NCBI GenBank assembly: GCA_030531505.1 | Contig: JAUNNH010000005.1 | Span: forward strand, 62,001-126,000 | Origin: Eubacteriales bacterium | GTDB taxonomy: Bacteria > Bacillota > Clostridia > Oscillospirales > Oscillospiraceae | Length of the DNA stretch: 64,000 nt | Reading direction: 5' to 3' | Shown: positions 43,857 through 52,073 of the stretch, in pieces | Layout of the letters: each line of letters opens with the position of its first letter | Numbering within the stretch: the stretch's first letter is position 1 | Position numbers and translations under genes: made by a program | The notes under the pieces: generated by a model | The model's database searches: none | Seen by the model: the letters and a program-made list of their open reading frames with translations, nothing else | Told to the model about the DNA's origin: nothing

Positions 43857-45407
43857 TTACTTGCCCTCCTTTTTCATGTCCAGCAGCATATAGCGCGCCT
43901 GCTCCGCGCCGGACAGATAGGCCTGGGAATAGCCGTCCATCTGGGTGCCGTGACCGCCGGCGAAGCGCAGGCCATGGACCGTGTAGTCCTCATGGTGCCC
44001 GGACTGGACGCGGGGGAACATGCCGTCCCAGGTGGCAGGCTCATAGCCGTACACATCGCCGCGCGGTGTGCCGAGATAGCGCGCCCAGGTGACGGGTGAG
44101 GCCACCACGATCTCCTCGATGTGTCCCTGCAGACGGCAACCTGTGACCTCCTCGTAACGCTCCACACAATCCCGTGCGATCCGGTCCTTGACCTTGAAGT
44201 ATTCCTCCTCGGTGATCTTTTCAAAGGCGTCGCCGGTGTAGAACTTGGAAAACTGGATAAAGGCCCTGTTCTTTCCCGCCGCGTCCGGCAGCGCATTGGT
44301 CAGCACGGTGCAGGTAATATCCCGGTGAGTCTCGATGCTGTCGGAGGAGAGGTACTGCTTGCGGTTGTCGGGCGTATAGCGCATGAATGTGTCGTAGTTC
44401 TTCAGGCCCAGCTCTTCCGCGGAGGCGTCCAGGCCGAGATAGACCGTGAAGGCGGCCTGGGCCAGCTTCTGCGCGTTCATCATTTTGAGGTTGCGCTCGG
44501 GGATCTCCTTGGGATCGACCATGCGGTCAAAGACCACATGGGGCATGAGGTTGGAGATGACCCACTCGCAGGGGATATAGCTGCCGTCGTCCAGCTCCAC
44601 GCCGCGGACCTTGTTGTCCCCGATGTCGATCTTTTTAACCTCAGTGTTGTACCAGACATCGCCGCCCAGCTCTCGGATCCGCGCGTCGAAGGCCATGGAG
44701 ATCTCATGGCTGCGGTTCTTGGCAAACCAGGGCAGGTGCGTCAGATACACATAGGTCATATAGGTGTAGACGGCAAAGCTCATGTTGGTGGAATCGGCTG
44801 ATACATAGGTCCAGTAGGATTCAAAGATTCTCTTGGCCTTTTCCGGTACGCCGATCCGGTCGAGCATTTCCTCCGTGGACACAGGTACCACGCGCATCAG
44901 ATCGTAGTATTTGAGCAGCATCTCCACCTTGGCGGGCGGGGAGGGCTCGTTGTCATGGGCGGCCAGCCAGTCCACACCGTCATGCAGCATCCGGCCCAGC
45001 TCCAGCACCGTGGTCATGGATTCCCGGCTGCCGGGCACCTGGCGCTCCATCTCGTCGATAAACGCCTGCACACCGGCGGGCATGGAGACGTTGAAGCCGT
45101 CCGGGTCGGTGGCCACCGAGGCAAAGGATTCATGGGCAGCGCACCATTCCACGTCCAGCTTGTATTGATCCTCCAGCAGCTTGCGCACCGCGCCGCGGGG
45201 ACGGCCCTCCTTGCCGTCGCCCATCTGGCAGAGTTCGTGCAAGGTAGCCTCGAATTCATAGGCGCCGCGCCGGAAGCTGGTGGCGCAGCCGCCGGGCAGG
45301 TTGTGCTTCTCCAGCACAAGTACCTTTTTTCCCGCAGTTGCCAGATACGTCGCCGCAGACAGGCCACCATTGCCGGCGCCGACGACAATGACATCGTACT
45401 TTTGCAT
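43857..45407 (-). CDS. CrtI/phytoene-desaturase-like FAD oxidoreductase
   Basis: A 516-residue flavoprotein: dinucleotide loop DVIVVGAGNGGLSAATYLA at the N-terminus, LEKHNLPGGCATSFRRG, and a C-terminal FAD block RFAGGHGTQMDGYSQAYLSGAEQA. This fold covers carotenoid desaturases and isomerases, but no other carotenoid gene is nearby and the partners are redox proteins, so carotenoid synthesis is unlikely. It ends one base before the ATA start of the FNR-like gene and follows hypA after 24 bases. Substrate unknown. Confidence 0.88.
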   Translation of the reverse strand: MQKYDVIVVGAGNGGLSAATYLATAGKKVLVLEKHNLPGGCATSFRRGAYEFEATLHELCQMGDGKEGRPRGAVRKLLEDQYKLDVEWCAAHESFASVATDPDGFNVSMPAGVQAFIDEMERQVPGSRESMTTVLELGRMLHDGVDWLAAHDNEPSPPAKVEMLLKYYDLMRVVPVSTEEMLDRIGVPEKAKRIFESYWTYVSADSTNMSFAVYTYMTYVYLTHLPWFAKNRSHEISMAFDARIRELGGDVWYNTEVKKIDIGDNKVRGVELDDGSYIPCEWVISNLMPHVVFDRMVDPKEIPERNLKMMNAQKLAQAAFTVYLGLDASAEELGLKNYDTFMRYTPDNRKQYLSSDSIETHRDITCTVLTNALPDAAGKNRAFIQFSKFYTGDAFEKITEEEYFKVKDRIARDCVERYEEVTGCRLQGHIEEIVVASPVTWARYLGTPRGDVYGYEPATWDGMFPRVQSGHHEDYTVHGLRFAGGHGTQMDGYSQAYLSGAEQARYMLLDMKKEGK

Positions 45408-45431
45408 GCTTTTCCTCCTTTACAATGCTGT

Positions 45432-45776
45432 TTATTCTGGTACAACGATCTCCCGAACGGTAAACTCTTTCCCGCTCAGGACGGTTTTCTCAAAGCTGCC
45501 GCAGTTGGGGCAGAAGCCCTTGTGCTCCACCACATTGAAGATCTCGTCACAGTCCTCGCACTCGGCAAGGCCGGGGACGATGTTCACCGTGAGCTTCGCC
45601 TTCTCCAGGATGCTGCCCTTGACCACCGGGGGATAGAGCTCCTGCACATATTCCGGGATCACCAAGGACAGCTCCCCACAGTCCACGACCACCTCGCGGA
45701 TCTCTTCGATCCCATTTTCCTCCGCGAAGGCGGTGACCGTCCGCAGGAGCTGGCGGACGATGCCGATTTCGTGCAT
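45432..45776 (-). CDS. hypA: HypA-like nickel metallochaperone
   Basis: A 114-residue protein that begins MHEIGI, giving the HypA nickel ligand His2, and carries the zinc site C73-x2-C76 ... C89-x2-C92. HypA delivers nickel to [NiFe] hydrogenase or urease. None of the partner genes (hypB-F, hydrogenase, urease) is in this window; instead the gene is sandwiched between an Fe-S/FAD protein (1-base gap) and a CrtI-like flavoprotein. It may serve a distant nickel enzyme or have become a metal/electron partner of this cluster. Confidence 0.9.
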   Translation of the reverse strand: MHEIGIVRQLLRTVTAFAEENGIEEIREVVVDCGELSLVIPEYVQELYPPVVKGSILEKAKLTVNIVPGLAECEDCDEIFNVVEHKGFCPNCGSFEKTVLSGKEFTVREIVVPE

Positions 45777-45777
45777 C

Positions 45778-48450
45778 TCAGCCTCCGTATTTCCCGATGT
45801 GCTTCTTGACGACGCCGACGCCGATCTTCGGGACGTTCTTCACGATCCGGCCCAGGGTATGGAAATACTCCTGGTTGTCCGCGTCGTAGACCTTTTCCAG
45901 GTGGATGGCGTCAAATTTGCACTTGGTGGTGCAGATACCGCAGCCGACACACATGAACTGGTCCACCACCGCAGTGCCGCATCCGAGGCAACGGGCGCAC
46001 TCGGTTTTGATCTGCTCTTCCGTAAAGGTCGCGCGCAGATCGTTGAAGCTGGACTTTGCCGCCGCGCCCTCCGCCTTGGCGGGCTTCTGCCGAGGCGCGC
46101 TGTCAAAGCCGCCCAGACCGATCTGTACCGTCTCCTTGTCGAAGGCGCGGTAGTCCCGATGGTCGCGGCCAAGGGTCAAGGTCTGGCCCGCGTGGACAAA
46201 GCGGTGGATGGAGACCGCCGCCTCCTTGCCCGCCGCAATGGCGTCGATAACGAACTGGGGTCCGGTGACCACATCCCCGCCGGCAAACACATCCGGCACC
46301 GCCGTCTGACAGGTGACGGGGTCGGCCTCCACAGTTCCCCGCTTGCCGGTCGCAAGGCCGATGCCGCCCAGGTCCACTCGCTGACCCGTGGCGGAAAGCA
46401 CCGCCGTGACAGGGACAGTCTCAAATTCTCCGCTGCCCGTCACGCTGCGGCGACCCTTCCCATCAGGCTCGCTCAGCTCCATTTTCTCCAGCTTCAGGGC
46501 AGTGGCAGCGCCTTCGCCCAGGATCTCAGCCGGTGCCTCCAGGAAGCGGAAGGCAACGCCCTCTTCTCTGGCCTCAGCCAATTCATCCCGGTCGGCGGGC
46601 ATCTCCGTCTCACTCCGGCGGTAGTAGACTGTAACCTCCGCTCCCAGGCGGAGGGCGGCTCTCGCCACGTCCATGGCTACGTTGCCGCCGCCAATAACAG
46701 CGACCTTATCCCCGATCTCCGGGCGCTGCCCCTGATTGATTCTGCGCAGGAAGTCGACGCCGCTCATGACGCCGTCCAACTCCTCGCCGGGAATCGAGAG
46801 CTTTGCGCCCTTCGACGCGCCGACAGCCAGATAGAAGGCTTTGAAGCCGAGGCCGCGGAGAGAATCCAGCGTCACGTCCTTCCCGACCTCGATGCCGGTT
46901 TTGAATTCCACGCCAAGTTCGCGCAGTACGTCGATCTCTGCGTTGATGACGTCCTTTTCCAGGCGGAAGGAGGGGATGCCCATGGTCAGCATGCCACCCA
47001 GTACCTGCTCTTTTTCAAAAACCGTGACGGGGTAGCCCTTGGCCGCCAGATAGTAAGCGCAGCTCAGGCCCGCGGGCCCCGCGCCGATGACGGCAATCTT
47101 CTCGGGATAGGGCTTGCCCAACTGGTTAATCATGGGCGGGACATACCGGGTCGCGCCGTCGAGCTCCCGCTCGGCGATGAACTTCTTGATCTCGTCGATG
47201 GCCACCGGAGCGTCCATCTCGCCGCGGGTACAGGCCTCCTCGCACTTCTTGTTGCAGATCCGGCCGCAGACCGCCGGGAAAGGGATCTCTTTCTTGATAA
47301 GCTCCAGCGCCTCACCGTAGCGGCCCTGGGCGGCCAGCTTGATGTAGCCCTGCACCGGTACATGGGCGGGACAGGCCGCCTTACAGGGGGCCGTGCCCTC
47401 CGGCATGACGTCGGTGCGGTTAGAACGGAAGTCTGGGTTGTAGCGCTTGCTGCTCCAGAGCGTGTTGCGCGCCGTCTCCTCCGGCCGCTCCTCGTTGGCC
47501 GGACGGGGACACAGCTTCTGTCCCAACTTGACCGCGTTGAGCTGGCAGTTTTCCACACACTGACCGCAGGCCACACACTTGTCCTTATCCACCCGGGCGA
47601 CGTAGTTGGTGCGGATGGCGTCGGGGGTGCGAAAATACTCCGCGATGCGCAGGGCAAAGCAGGAGCAGCCGCAACAGTTGCAGATCGCGGTGGTGTCGTC
47701 ATAGCCCGGGGTCACGTTCAGCTCGTGCACCAGTCCGTTGTCCTCGGCGCGCTTGAGGATCTCGTAGGCCTCCTCTTTGCTGATCAGGCGATGCGCGCCG
47801 GTCTCGGAATAGTTCTTGGCGTTGTCGTTGAGGTACATGCACATGTCCTCTTCCAGGTGACCGCAGCCCTCGCCCATGAGCCTGCGGGCACGCCGGCAGG
47901 AGCAGGGACCGACCGAGACGGCCCAGGCGTCCTCAATGAGCTTGTGCACCTCGTCATAGCTGGCCTTGCGGGAATTGTTCTCGATGGCGCTCTGCACCGG
48001 GATGACGCGCATGAGGTTCATGCCCACATCCATGAACGGGGCCAGCATGGAAACCCGCTCACGGGTGTAGCGCTCAAAGCACTCGCCCAGCACGGGATAC
48101 TTGTCGCACTGCTCCCGATTGGAGAGTACACCCTCCATGATCCCCGGCACCCAAATGGGATAGTACCAGCAGAGCCTGCCGTTCACCACGCGGCTGCGGA
48201 TGACGCCCGCGATCTTGAGCTTATCCAGCTGCTGCTGCGTAAAGGCCAGATCCTTCTTCGCGCGGTGGGCGATCTCCTCCGCCGTGCGGTTGGCCTCCAG
48301 GCGCATGTGCATCATGATCGTACACATGTCGTCATCCACAATGGGCTCCAGCAGCTTATATTCCGGGTCGTCGTAAGTGATGCCTGTGTATGTCAGGCTT
48401 TCCAGACTGATCTTGGTCGCCAGTTTTAAAATGTTTGGTCTGTGCGCCAT
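45778..48450 (-). CDS. 890-residue multi-cluster Fe-S/FAD oxidoreductase with GltD-like core
   Basis: Modular protein. Residues 1-180: a region with winged-helix-like features (RTAEEIAHRAKKDLAFTQQQLDKL, IRSRVVNGRLCWYYP). Residues 183-310: cysteine-rich part (GPCSCRRARR, CNCCGCSC) ending in a 4Fe-4S motif C292-x2-C295-x2-C298-x3-C302. Residues 350-430: GltD-type Fe-S domain (CKAACPAHVPVQGYIKL, VCGRICNKKCEEAC). Residues 450-780: FAD/NAD(P) domain (IAVIGAGPAGLSCAYYLA, VAVIGGGNVAMDVARAALRLG). The C-terminus has more cysteines (CARCLGCG, CVGCGICTTKC). It looks like an electron-distributing NAD(P)H:acceptor hub. First gene of the cluster. Confidence 0.88.
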   Translation of the reverse strand: MAHRPNILKLATKISLESLTYTGITYDDPEYKLLEPIVDDDMCTIMMHMRLEANRTAEEIAHRAKKDLAFTQQQLDKLKIAGVIRSRVVNGRLCWYYPIWVPGIMEGVLSNREQCDKYPVLGECFERYTRERVSMLAPFMDVGMNLMRVIPVQSAIENNSRKASYDEVHKLIEDAWAVSVGPCSCRRARRLMGEGCGHLEEDMCMYLNDNAKNYSETGAHRLISKEEAYEILKRAEDNGLVHELNVTPGYDDTTAICNCCGCSCFALRIAEYFRTPDAIRTNYVARVDKDKCVACGQCVENCQLNAVKLGQKLCPRPANEERPEETARNTLWSSKRYNPDFRSNRTDVMPEGTAPCKAACPAHVPVQGYIKLAAQGRYGEALELIKKEIPFPAVCGRICNKKCEEACTRGEMDAPVAIDEIKKFIAERELDGATRYVPPMINQLGKPYPEKIAVIGAGPAGLSCAYYLAAKGYPVTVFEKEQVLGGMLTMGIPSFRLEKDVINAEIDVLRELGVEFKTGIEVGKDVTLDSLRGLGFKAFYLAVGASKGAKLSIPGEELDGVMSGVDFLRRINQGQRPEIGDKVAVIGGGNVAMDVARAALRLGAEVTVYYRRSETEMPADRDELAEAREEGVAFRFLEAPAEILGEGAATALKLEKMELSEPDGKGRRSVTGSGEFETVPVTAVLSATGQRVDLGGIGLATGKRGTVEADPVTCQTAVPDVFAGGDVVTGPQFVIDAIAAGKEAAVSIHRFVHAGQTLTLGRDHRDYRAFDKETVQIGLGGFDSAPRQKPAKAEGAAAKSSFNDLRATFTEEQIKTECARCLGCGTAVVDQFMCVGCGICTTKCKFDAIHLEKVYDADNQEYFHTLGRIVKNVPKIGVGVVKKHIGKYGG

Positions 48451-48499
48451 TGACGTTCCTCCTTTGTCCTTTTCTCACGTTTTATGCCTGCTTGTCTAT

Positions 48500-48528
48500 A
48501 CTGTAACACAGCCCTTGTACCGGTTCAA
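48500..48528 (-). promoter_or_regulatory. Candidate promoter of the redox cluster
   Basis: On the minus strand -35 TTGAAC (48528-48523), 17-base spacer, -10 TACAGT (48505-48500), about 50 bases before the ATG of the 890-residue protein. The -10 is only a moderate match. Confidence 0.45.
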
Positions 48529-48948
48529 TCATTGCCCGCATTTTCAGCTGCCAAAAATTCTCAGGAAAACTTGGGTAAAACAACGAAAGCACCGGCAAAC
48601 CGGTGCCCTCTGGCTGTAGACAAGCTCCACTGAAGTGGGCGTTTATGCACAGCTGCATAAATGTGATACAGGGACATTCTGGGGTCTGTTCCTTGTATCG
48701 ATATATACGGGAATAGTATCAGTTTGAAGAAAGCGGGATATACTGCATGCATTTTCCCTGCAAGGCTTATAATGATTCTATAATGGCGAAACGCTTTTTG
48801 GTTTTTCTCCATATGCTCATTCATTGGGTTGGTATTTCCTTCATCACGGTAAGCACGGGTTCAGAAGCAGCAACATCATAATACCAGAGTGATAGGATAC
48901 GAAATGGCAGCATGCCGTTTCATGCGTGTTCAGGTTTATGCCTTAAAA
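48529..48948. other. Non-coding stretch between redox cluster and dehydrogenase operon
   Basis: No gene recognised. It contains a small hairpin GCACCGG-caaa-CCGGTGC (48589-48606), a CCACT/AGTGG dyad near 48628, and repeat copy C (48647-48700). The remainder is AT-rich without assignable content. Confidence 0.5.
48647..48700 (+). repeat. Repeat family 2, diverged copy C
   Basis: GCACAGCTGCATAAA...TGATACA...TTCTGG...TCTGTTC matches the first half of copies A and B (42.2-42.6 kb), same orientation. It lies just upstream of the redox cluster, whereas A and B lie just downstream of it. Confidence 0.5.
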
Positions 48949-48985
48949 GCAAACCGGCAGGCGTCTGAGACGCCTGCCGGTTTGC
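48949..48985 (-). terminator. Terminator of the TRAP/2-oxoacid dehydrogenase operon
   Basis: GCAAACCGGCAGGCGTC (48949-48965) pairs perfectly over 17 bases with 48969-48985 around a TGA loop; on the minus strand TTTTAAGG follows. It lies 16 bases after the E3 stop codon. Confidence 0.85.
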
Positions 48986-49000
48986 CGGTCTGAAAAAGTC

Positions 49001-50704
49001 TTATTTGCGGTTGGGAATGTGGATCGCCTTTTTGTCCACAGCCAGGGCGCACTCGCGCACGGCCTCGGCCACGGTGGGATGGCAGTGGATCGTGCTCGTG
49101 AATTCCTCGAGCGTGGCCTCCAGCCGGATGGCCAGAGCCGCCTCCTCAATGAGCTCGGTGGCGCTGGGGGCGAGAATGTGCACACCCAGGATCTCGCCGT
49201 ACTTGCTGCCGGAGAGGATTTTGATCATACCGTCGGTGTGGCCCGCGACGAGGCTGCGGCCGTTGCCGTTGGTGGGGAACCTGCCCACTTTGTAGTCCAG
49301 GCCCAGCTCCTTCGCGCGCTCCTCGGTGAAGCCGACGCCCGCGAATTCCGGGCCCACATAGGCGCAGGACGGGCTCATCTCGGGATCGAATCTCTTGTCG
49401 CCGCCCAGCGCGTTCTCCGCCGCGCACTCGCCCATCGCCATGGCCGCGTGGGCCAGCATCAGCTTGCCGGTGCAGTCGCCGATCGCGTAGACGCCGGGGA
49501 CATTGGTCTCCATTTTGTCGTTGGTCTGCACGAAGCCCTTCTCAACGGCAATCCCCGCCTTCTCAAGGCCCAGACCCGCCGTGGCGGGGCCGCGGCCCAC
49601 GCAGAGCAGGATCTTTTCGACCTCGAGGACCTTTTCGCCCTCGGGGGTCTTGACCGTGACCTTTGCGCCCTTGTCGGTATCCGCGACGGAGGCGACCTGG
49701 GAGCTTGTGAGGATGTCCATGCCCTCGCCCTGCAGCTTGGCCTGCAGGAGATTGGTGAGCTCGCCGTCCATCAGCGGCAGGAGGCGCGGCATCATCTCGA
49801 CGACCGTGACGCGGGCGCCATAGCGGCGGTACACGCTGCCGAGCTCCAGCCCGATCACGCCGCCGCCGATGACCAGCAGGCTCTCGGGGATGTGATCCAG
49901 CTCCAGGCAGGCGGTGGAGTCAATGACCGCCTTGCTCTCTTTCACGCCGGGGATGCCCGGGATGATGGGGTAGGAGCCGGCGGCGAGGATGATCTTGTCC
50001 GCCGTGTAGCTGTCAGAACCGACCGCAACCGTTTTCGGGCCGGTAAACACGGCCTCGCCCGCGACGAGCTTGACCTTGTTGGCCTTGCACAGGGCCTTTA
50101 CACCGGAAGTCAGCTTCTCCACCACAGAGGCGCGGAAGGCCTGGACCTTCTCCCAGTCGACCTCGACCTCCTTGCCGACAATGCCGATCGCGGCGCTGCC
50201 GGTCGCGGCCTCGTAGATTTCGGAAGTGTGGAGCATGGCCTTGGTGGGCATGCAGCCTCGGTTGAGGCAGGTGCCGCCGACCTTGTCCTTCTCAATGAGC
50301 GTGACCTTTGCGCCGAGCTGTGCGGCCCGGATCGCAGCGACATAGCCGCCGGGACCGCCGCCGATGACCAGCACGGAGCCGGCCTCTGCCTTAGTCTCGG
50401 CCGCCGGAGCCGCCGCGGGTGCGGCAGCGGCCGGAGCGGGGCCCTTGGCCTCTGGCACAGCCTCGCTGGCAGCACCGAGCCAGCCGACGATCTCCTTGCA
50501 GGGGACAGTCTCGCCGGCCGGGACGACGATCTTCAGCAGTACGCCGTCGGCATCCGCCTCTACGTCGTTGGTCAGCTTATCGGTAGCGACAGAGTAGATG
50601 ATGTCGCCCTTATGGACCGTGTCGCCCTCTTTGACTTTCCATTCGTCGATCGTACCCTCGGTCATGGTCAGACCGAGCTTGGGCATCAATAATTCTGTTG
50701 CCAT
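49001..50704 (-). CDS. lpdA: Dihydrolipoyl dehydrogenase (E3) with N-terminal lipoyl domain
   Basis: A 567-residue E3. Residues 1-77 are a lipoyl domain with the modified lysine in ATDKLTN (Lys43). After an Ala/Pro linker follow the FAD loop VLVIGGGPGGYVAAIRAAQLG, the redox disulfide GGTCLNRGCMPTKA, the NAD loop LLVIGGGVIGLELGSVYRR, and the C-terminal HCHPTVAEAV with the catalytic His and Glu-type partner. It reoxidises dihydrolipoamide of the E2. The lipoyl domain is nearly the same as that of the E2 encoded just upstream. Last gene of the operon. Confidence 0.95.
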   Translation of the reverse strand: MATELLMPKLGLTMTEGTIDEWKVKEGDTVHKGDIIYSVATDKLTNDVEADADGVLLKIVVPAGETVPCKEIVGWLGAASEAVPEAKGPAPAAAAPAAAPAAETKAEAGSVLVIGGGPGGYVAAIRAAQLGAKVTLIEKDKVGGTCLNRGCMPTKAMLHTSEIYEAATGSAAIGIVGKEVEVDWEKVQAFRASVVEKLTSGVKALCKANKVKLVAGEAVFTGPKTVAVGSDSYTADKIILAAGSYPIIPGIPGVKESKAVIDSTACLELDHIPESLLVIGGGVIGLELGSVYRRYGARVTVVEMMPRLLPLMDGELTNLLQAKLQGEGMDILTSSQVASVADTDKGAKVTVKTPEGEKVLEVEKILLCVGRGPATAGLGLEKAGIAVEKGFVQTNDKMETNVPGVYAIGDCTGKLMLAHAAMAMGECAAENALGGDKRFDPEMSPSCAYVGPEFAGVGFTEERAKELGLDYKVGRFPTNGNGRSLVAGHTDGMIKILSGSKYGEILGVHILAPSATELIEEAALAIRLEATLEEFTSTIHCHPTVAEAVRECALAVDKKAIHIPNRK

Positions 50705-50717
50705 GTCTGTTCTCTCC

Positions 50718-52049
50718 TTACGCCAACATTAATGCGGGGTTCTCCATCAGGCTCTTGACGCGCTGCAGGAACTGCGCGGCCACGGAACCGTCCACCACGC
50801 GGTGGTCGGCGGTAAGGCTGAGATTCATGATGGGGCGGATGACCATTTCGCCATTGCGCACGACGACCTTGTCCTCCATGGTGTTCACGCCGAGGATCGC
50901 GACCTCTGGCTGGTTGATGATGGGCGTGAAGCTCTCGATCCCGTACATGCCGAGGTTGGTGATCGTGAAGGTGCCGCCGCGCAGCTTCTCGGGGGGCAGT
51001 TTGCCTTCACGCGCGAGCTTGGCGAGTTCCTTGACCTCGGCCGAAATCTCGGTGAGAGACTTCTTGTCCGCGTCGGTGATATTGGGAACAACAAGGCCGT
51101 TGTCCAGTGCGACCGCGACGCCCATGTTCACATAGTGCTTGTAGATAATCTTGTTGTCCTCGACCGAGCAGTTGAGCAACGGGAATTCGGTCAGCGCCTT
51201 GGAGACGAACTTCACCAGCAGATCGGTGTAGCTGACCTTGATCTCCTTAGCCTTGAGCTGCTCGCGATAGCGCTTCATCTCGCTCATGTCGATACCGAGG
51301 TTGAAGGTAACGGTGGGCGAGGTCTGCACCGAGGCAAGCATGTTGCGGGCGATCGCCTTGCGCATGCCGCTCATGGGCTTGGTCTCCTCGCGCGCGTCGG
51401 CGGCAGCCGGCTCGGCTTTCTCGCGCGTGCTCTCGAGATAGGCAAGGATGTCCTGGGCCAGCACACGTCCGTGCGCGTTCACGGCGCTGAGGTCGATGCC
51501 GAGATCGGCGGCGACTTTTGCGGCCAGCGGGGAGGCCTTCACCGCAGGTGCGGCGGCAGCCGCGGCAGCAGGCGTAAAGGCCAGTACGTCCTTCGCGACG
51601 ATGACGCCCTTATAGCCGGTCGCAGGGACCTGTGCCAGATCGAAGCCCTTCTCCCTGGCAAGCTTCTTGGCATAGGGGGTGGCGGGCACATAGGCGCCGG
51701 CCTCACGCGCAGGCGCAGCGGATGCCGCGGCGCCGGCGGCACCGACAGCGGGAGCCTCAGCCGCGGGGGCCGCGGCAGCGGCGGGGGCGGCCCCGTCGGG
51801 GACGGCCTCCCCGGGCTGACCGAGCCAGCCGACCAGCGTCTTGCAAGGGACGGTCTCGCCCTCGGCCACAAGGATTTTCAGCAGCACGCCGTCCGCGTCG
51901 GCCTCCACGTCGTTGGTGAGCTTGTCGGTGGCGACGGAGTAGAGGATCTCGCCCTTCCGGACCGCATCCCCTTCTTTTTTCTTCCATTCGTCGATGGTGC
52001 CTTCGGTCATGGTAAGGCCAAGCTTCGGCATTAATAATTCAGTTGCCAT
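50718..52049 (-). CDS. 2-oxoacid dehydrogenase E2 (dihydrolipoamide acyltransferase)
   Basis: A 443-residue E2: lipoyl domain 1-77 (ATDKLTN, Lys43), an Ala/Pro linker, two consecutive subunit-binding domains (PATPYAKKLAREKGFDL...GVIVAKDVLAF and KASPLAAKVAADLGIDL...GRVLAQDILAY), then the catalytic domain with ADHRVVDG carrying the catalytic His. A single subunit-binding domain is more common. It transfers the acyl group from E1 to CoA. Acetoin-, pyruvate- or branched-chain-type use cannot be told apart with certainty. Confidence 0.94.
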   Translation of the reverse strand: MATELLMPKLGLTMTEGTIDEWKKKEGDAVRKGEILYSVATDKLTNDVEADADGVLLKILVAEGETVPCKTLVGWLGQPGEAVPDGAAPAAAAAPAAEAPAVGAAGAAASAAPAREAGAYVPATPYAKKLAREKGFDLAQVPATGYKGVIVAKDVLAFTPAAAAAAAPAVKASPLAAKVAADLGIDLSAVNAHGRVLAQDILAYLESTREKAEPAAADAREETKPMSGMRKAIARNMLASVQTSPTVTFNLGIDMSEMKRYREQLKAKEIKVSYTDLLVKFVSKALTEFPLLNCSVEDNKIIYKHYVNMGVAVALDNGLVVPNITDADKKSLTEISAEVKELAKLAREGKLPPEKLRGGTFTITNLGMYGIESFTPIINQPEVAILGVNTMEDKVVVRNGEMVIRPIMNLSLTADHRVVDGSVAAQFLQRVKSLMENPALMLA

Positions 52050-52073
52050 CTCTGTCCTCCTTACCCGGGCATA

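Noticed and set aside
43857..45407. Carotenoid biosynthesis from the CrtI-like gene
   Set aside because: No phytoene synthase or other isoprenoid gene nearby; partners are redox proteins.
45733..48429. Very long open frame (about 900 codons) antisense to the 890-residue Fe-S/FAD protein
   Set aside because: It mirrors the high-GC codon pattern of the real gene; the minus-strand product has clear domains and a ribosome site, the antisense frame has neither and is rich in His/Gly/Asp/Ala typical of shadows.
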